Shown here in pieces: positions 58,936 to 64,000 of a stretch of DNA of 64,000 bases. The stretch covers positions 14,637,770 through 14,701,769 of the forward strand of contig NC_080070.1 of the NCBI RefSeq assembly GCF_949987535.1, in the 5' to 3' direction. The notes under the pieces are model-generated. The model did no database searches, was not told where the DNA came from, and worked only from the letters and a program-made list of their open reading frames with translations. Source of the stretch: Balaenoptera acutorostrata. Lineage: Eukaryota > Chordata > Mammalia > Artiodactyla > Balaenopteridae. How positions within the stretch are numbered: the stretch's first letter is position 1; every line of letters begins with the position of its first letter. The translations under genes were made by a program, and so were the position numbers.

Positions 58936-61544
58936 CGGGGTCTGTCCGAGGGCCACCTCCTACCTCTTCCTCACCTCTTCCACCCGAGGCGCTTTTAGCC
59001 CTGTCCCCTTTTCTGCAGCTGGTGGCTTTTAGCGAAAAGGCTTCCTTGCCAAGAATGACCTCGACAGTGGCAAAGCGAATACAAGTGGACCCCAGAGTAA
59101 TCGCTAACATGAGTTTCCCCACTGTTGTGGGCCTGGGTACACAAAAAAGCATCCCTCCCTTTCTCTGGGAGCTGGAGGAGTAGGTTTGGCTAAATAAGAA
59201 TGAGGTTCTTGGGAAGGAAATTTTTTTTTTCCTTTAAATTAAATTGGGGGTGGGAGGAGACTTACTAAATCCCAGCTGGCATGTGCCTCAGGGCCTTGCG
59301 GGCTGATTGCCGTTCAGAGTAGCTGAGATGCGGCATGCAAGCCTCAGCCTCTGGTCTGCCGGGGTGCAGGCTGCAGGTGAAGGGGGCTGCCAGGGACAGA
59401 CGGCCGGGCTCCTGCCAGCTGGCCTGCAGGTGGTCCCCACCGGGCCTCTCAGCAGGGGCCTGGCATATCCTGCCCCTCTTATCGTATTTCGGATGTGGAA
59501 GGCTCAGCTCTGTGGGGTGGGTGTGGGGAGAGATAACGTCTACCGCATGCCATCCTCCTTCCCTCGTGTGCCCCATCAAGCCTGCAGGGAGGGAGAGAAG
59601 GTCACCGGGAGGCCTCCCTGAAATGAGACCTGCACGCTTCATCCCTCACGGAATGGGGAGGGTCTCGTGGAATGAACTGGAATGGAATGAGTGCTCCCAG
59701 CCCAAGCCCCTCTCCTTCCCTCCAAGCATCCAACAAAAGGCTTCAGTCAGGAGCGCCCCCTTCGGCAGGCAGCTGCTCATCTGGATGGAGCTGCCCAGCC
59801 CCCCGGGGGGGGGCTTCCACTCAGTCCCCACCCTGGGCCTAACGTTCGTTATCCGTTTTTGGTTTTCTTACCTCTGCCATTGGGCTGTTCTTTGAATGTG
59901 GAACAAATCCCAAAAGGGTGACTGGCCACATGAGGGCAAGTCACTACTCCCCACCCGCCCTCCCATGAAAAAAGATTCTGTTTAACGGGTTCCTACCTTT
60001 ATGCTTTTATTTTTAGTATTTATTTATTTTCGGGAGCTTGCTAATAAGATCCCTTCCATTCAAGAATTTCCCCTGTCCTACAAGGGTCCCCTAAGCAACC
60101 TCTGGGGTCCCCTTGATGTTTACAAACTACCCCTTCCATGCCTTGACAATCATTCTGCTGGGCTGGCCGTCACCTAATGCCTGCTGTGTGCCCGACATGG
60201 TCCTAGGGGTGGGGTGGAGATGGGCAGTTCTCGGTCCCCAGAGGCAGAGAAGCCCAGGGGCCACCCCGGTGCTGAGGCTGTGATGGAGGGAAGCGTGGGT
60301 ACCCTGGGAGCTTGGAGGGGCCATCGTGGGACCCCATCTGCCCGGGGTGGGGTTGGGGGGATCGGAAAGACTTCCCAGGGAAGGTGAGGCTTATGCTGAA
60401 GCAGTTTTCAAAAAGTTTCTTTCACACAGAAACAATAAAAGCACTTAAACAAGGTTTTGGAACAAAACTGAAACGAGTTCCCTCACAGCCGCACCATTTA
60501 CTGCCGTTTTATTGGAGTGCGCGCTCTCTGCGGTTTATGCCTCTGCCTCACGCCAACCACATCTCAGCCCATAGATGGTTGCAGTGGCACGTGTTAATTA
60601 CGGCAGTTTGTTTTGGCCGTGGATCTTAAGGAATCATTTGTTTCTTTTGTCTTCTGTGTCTGCTGCTTGTGTCAGATGGCCTCCATCAGCCTCCCAGCCT
60701 GACGGCATTTCCCCCTGCACAGGAGTGAGGCTTCTCAAAAGGCCTTAACCTTAAGGCGGGGACAGACTGGGGTCCCTCCAGGTACCAGAGGTGACAGTGT
60801 TGTACAAGGAGACCCTGAGGGGGACAGGACCAGCTGGCTGGAGGGATTTTTGCAGGATCGCAGGTGCAGAGAGCCTGGGGCCAAGTCCACAGCCATGGAC
60901 CAGGTTGGGGGGACTTGTGGCAGCACCCGGGGGACAGAGAAGCAGCCCTGAGAGGGTGGGCACAGCTGAACTGGGCAAGGTCTGTCTGGGGGGCCCTATT
61001 TCCTGACCATGATGGGGTGATGTCGGGCCCCCAGGAGCTCAAGGGCTGAGAGCCTCAGAGCCCTGCACCCCAGGCGTCAGGACCAGGGGTGGTGGGATTG
61101 ACCTCCCAGCAGACAGAGGAGGCTGGGCTCCCCGGAGGACGCGAGGGCCACGGGCCGCCGCACAGGAGACGGGTCTGGGAGGCCGGCTGCCACTTCCCCC
61201 AGGAGGCCAGGCTGCTGGCGGCTCTCGTGCTGGAGCTGGTGTATCTGCCCGTAAATGCCGGACCCATGCGTGCGTTTATGAACGAGGGGAGGCGTGCCGG
61301 GACAGAGCACACCCCACGCCCCCAGGCGCCAGCTGCTGCCCTTGCACTGGTCACTGTCTCCCCCGGAGCCGAGGCCCTGAGTGAGGGGTGGGGAAGTGGG
61401 GACAAGGTCGGGGAGGGAGGGCGAGCCCGGCGTGGGGGGAGGGGCAGAGAGCAGACCAGCACCGTCTTTCTAGGCGGGTGAAGTTCCGCAGCTACGCTGA
61501 GTACTACTGACCCAGTTCTGTGGGGCGGGCCCGGCGTGAGTTTC

Positions 61545-61645
61545 ACCGGATCATCTCCCTGAGTTTTTGTTTTACAGATGAGAAAACTGAGGCTCGGAAG
61601 GGTTTGTGTGTAAGGTCAGTAGGCAGAGAGAGGGTGGAGCCTGGC
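61545..61645 (-). mobile_element. MIR SINE relic
   Basis: Reverse-complement MIR words 'ttttacagatgagaaaactg' then 'aggctcggaagggt'. Confidence 0.75.
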
Positions 61646-61719
61646 GGAAATAGGGGCTCCTAGGGCCCATCGAAGGACCCGTCTGCTCAATTCCAGAGGC
61701 CATGACAAGGCCAAGTAAA

Positions 61720-61803
61720 GACAAACAGGAAAGGAGGGCTTTTCCCTTCCTCACTCAGCAGGACAAACAGGAAAGGAAAGCTTTTCCCTTCCTCACTCAG
61801 CAG
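61720..61803. repeat. 42-base tandem duplication
   Basis: Two adjacent 42-base units starting gacaaacaggaaagg (61720-61761 and 61762-61803), differing only at two neighbouring bases (gg versus aa). In one frame the duplication reads through both units, but there is no gene here. Confidence 0.95.
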
Positions 61804-62870
61804 GACACTCGGGGACGTGTAGGAGCGGCAGGGGAACAGGGGCGGATGCTTCGTAAGGCGGGACAGAAACCCAGGCAGAAGCACGTGAGGGGCCGGCCGG
61901 GAGAATCCAGCAAGAGGGAGGACCTGGGCGCGTCCTGAGTGTCCCTAAGCCCAGGCCAGGGAGATGGGGAGGGGGCCACGCAGAGACCTCACGGTGCCCC
62001 CGGGTGCCAGCCGGCTGCTCCAGCTGGCCAGGCCCAGTGTCACCCCGAGGCTCCCAGGAAGGGGGAGGAAGCAGTGGAGAATTCGGTGGCACCTGCTCTC
62101 ATGTGTTAGATATGAGGACTCTCTGCCCTATTGTTTTCCTTGGCCTTGACCTTTAATGTCCCTAAGCATCTGGGGAGGCGCTGGGCCCACAGGCAGCCAC
62201 TGCTCTGCCCTGTAGTCTCTGGAGGTGAATTTGGGGTGGTGGTTCCCCGGCCCAGGCTGCTGACCCGCCTCCTCTCGCTGCCCCCAGCTGGCTCTGGATT
62301 CTTCTCAAAGAACGATGGGCCAAAGTGGGCCACCCCTGAGGGTCCTGGTCAGACCAGTGAGTATATTTGCAGAGTTTACTGAAAATAGCTTGGTGCCAAG
62401 CTGCTCTTAATTTCTGCTGAGGGCTTGGCAGGAGGAAATGGACTTCAACTCCAGCAAAAGGAGGGGCACCCTCGGGATCTTCTCAAGGCCTGTTAACCCC
62501 ACGTGGAGCCGTCGCCTTCCACAGAAGTCGTGCTGATACCTGTTTGCTTGGCCCAGCTCACAGGATGCCTTGAGTGCTGCCCCAGTGAAGACAAGAGAGT
62601 CCTTTCCAGAAACTTAGACTAATGCTAGGTAGGGTTGGGTTTCTGGTTTGGGAGTTGAATTTTGTAAAATTGAGAAAAACCGCCTGATGAAAAAACACCA
62701 TTCCTTTATGAGTGCCGCTGCCCTCTGAGCTCCAAGAGGGCCTGTGACCCACAGAATCTTTCAGGTCAAGGCAAGGGTGGCCTGGTCAGCTTGCTCCGAT
62801 CTTTGGGACCCCTCAGATTACTTATTTTCCCAGTGGCTTTTATAAAAGATAAATTAAAAATATGGCAACC

Positions 62871-63213
62871 GGGCTTCCCTGGTGGCGCAGTGGTTGAGAG
62901 TCTGCCTGCTAATGCGGGGGACACGGGTTCGAGCCCTGGTCTGGGAAGATCCCACATGCCACGGAGCGGCTGGGCCCGTGAGCCACAATTGCTGAGCCTG
63001 CGCGTCTGGAGCCTGTGCCCCGCGACGGGAGGGGCCGCGATAGGGAAAGGCCCGCGCACCGCGATGAAGAGCGGTCCCCGCACCGCGATGAAGAGTGGCC
63101 CCCGCTTGCCGCAACTGGAGAAAGCCCTCGCACGAACCGAAGACCCAACACAGCCAAAAATAAATAAATAAATAAATAAATAAATAAGAAAATCCTTTAA
63201 AAAAAAAAAAAAA
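62871..63213 (+). mobile_element. Long CHR-type SINE with target-site duplication and internal duplication
   Basis: Head 'gggcttccctggtggcgcag', box B 'gggttcgagccctggtctgg', GC-rich body, (AAAT)n and poly-A tail. The perfect duplication aaaaatatggcaacc is at 62856-62870 and 63214-63228. A 24-base unit in the body is tandemly duplicated (63057-63080, 63081-63104). The perfect duplication and long A tail suggest a relatively young insertion. Confidence 0.96.
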
Positions 63214-64000
63214 AAAAATATGGCAACCATGATACGGATTTCAAGTAAAAACGTCTGGAACGCATTTCAGAAAGCTCTTAATATCCCTGTGGGTTACCTT
63301 TCTGATGAGTAATCTTAGTGGAAGGATCGTGTCATAATCAAACATGTGTTTTATAATTAGGTGACTGTTTTAGGCTCAGAGGCCCTGAAAACTGATTTAT
63401 GGCGAGTGAAGCTGGGAAACACAGGGTGAGGCTTTAGATGTGTGTAGCCAGGGAAAGAGCCTTTGGTCCTGAGGGTTCCTGTAAGAATAATGGCCAGACG
63501 AGTTGAAAAAAGTGAAATACAGTCAAAAGAAAATGCACGCAGTCTCTGGCCCGGGTCATCAGAACTGTCGGTCAGCCTTCTGGGCCGAGCACTCTGGCCT
63601 CTCACTCAGTATGTGTGGATTTGAAACTCTAGTCTCTGTTGGCGGGTGGAAGTGAGACCCGGGTTCTGGGCTCCCCCAGGCCTCTGAGCTCTGCCATGGA
63701 AAGAGCAGGGGAAGAGCATCTTCCTCTTGCATTTTGATTCACAGTGGTTCACCCTGGGATCACCGGGGACCCTGCGTTATACCCGAGGGAAGCCTTGCAA
63801 GATAAAGGCTGAGTATGGGCTCGGGACTGTTCATTTAACCTCCCAGGGCACTGCCCAAGCCCACAGCTTCTGGAACACTGTAGAAAGTCTAGCTCTATGC
63901 AGAGAGCCTGGGGAATTTTTCCAGGGTCTGCCCCCTGCTTCCCACTTCAAACTTCCACCCTGGAAGCCAAGGAGACACAGAGCTTAAAAGCACACAAGAG

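Noticed and set aside
62766..63230. 154-codon - strand frame and similar ones at 8959, 12568, 28164, 49117 and 51020
   Set aside because: These are CHR SINE bodies, which are GC-rich and give recurrent open frames (e.g. 'RPGLEPVSPALAG'). They are not genes.

Overview
This window is mammalian nuclear DNA, almost certainly from a cetacean. The best evidence is a set of thirteen tRNA-derived SINEs. The long ones carry the 5' signature 'cttccctggtggcgcagtgg' and a GC-rich body that is typical of the CHR SINEs abundant in whales and dolphins. There are also cetartiodactyl-type L1 3' ends, MIR and L2 relics, and no ruminant-type BovB/Bov-A elements that I could see. Everything fits spliced vertebrate genes with large, repeat-filled introns. 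The sequence alone does not identify the species.

Two genes are present, arranged tail to tail. The 3' half of PARP12 (mono-ADP-ribosyltransferase 12) runs on the + strand as eight coding exons between 4387 and 33500. They cover the WWE region and the whole catalytic domain. All introns use GT...AG ends and every exon phase joins correctly. The zinc-finger exons must lie to the left of the window. The 3' end of TBXAS1 (thromboxane A synthase, CYP5A1) runs on the - strand as four coding exons between 36136 and 45621. They carry the K-helix ExxR, the PERF region and the heme-cysteine loop. The rest of that gene lies to the right, so 45622-64000 is one TBXAS1 intron. Stop codon to stop codon, the two genes are only about 2.6 kb apart. 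The same tail-to-tail neighbours occur on human 7q34.

Layout: 1-4386 is PARP12 intron (microsatellite, old antisense L1). 4387-33500 holds PARP12 exons, with introns rich in antisense L1 and SINE insertions, many with readable target-site duplications (TSDs). 33501-34255 is the PARP12 3' UTR. 34256-35970 is intergenic. 35970-45621 holds TBXAS1 exons with MIR, L2, MER5-like and SINE insertions and an ERV1-like solo LTR. 45622-64000 is TBXAS1 intron with a second ERV1-like LTR, five SINEs, L1, L2 and MIR relics and unique sequence.

I found no new biological system. The most interesting observation is a short SINE inserted at a PARP12 5' splice site: its target-site duplication has copied the splice donor. 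Other points of interest are three copies of one target site around two nested insertions, SINEs with apparent 3'-transduced tails, two LTRs flanking one TBXAS1 exon, a TBXAS1 poly(A) signal that may come from an old SINE, and short local duplications.
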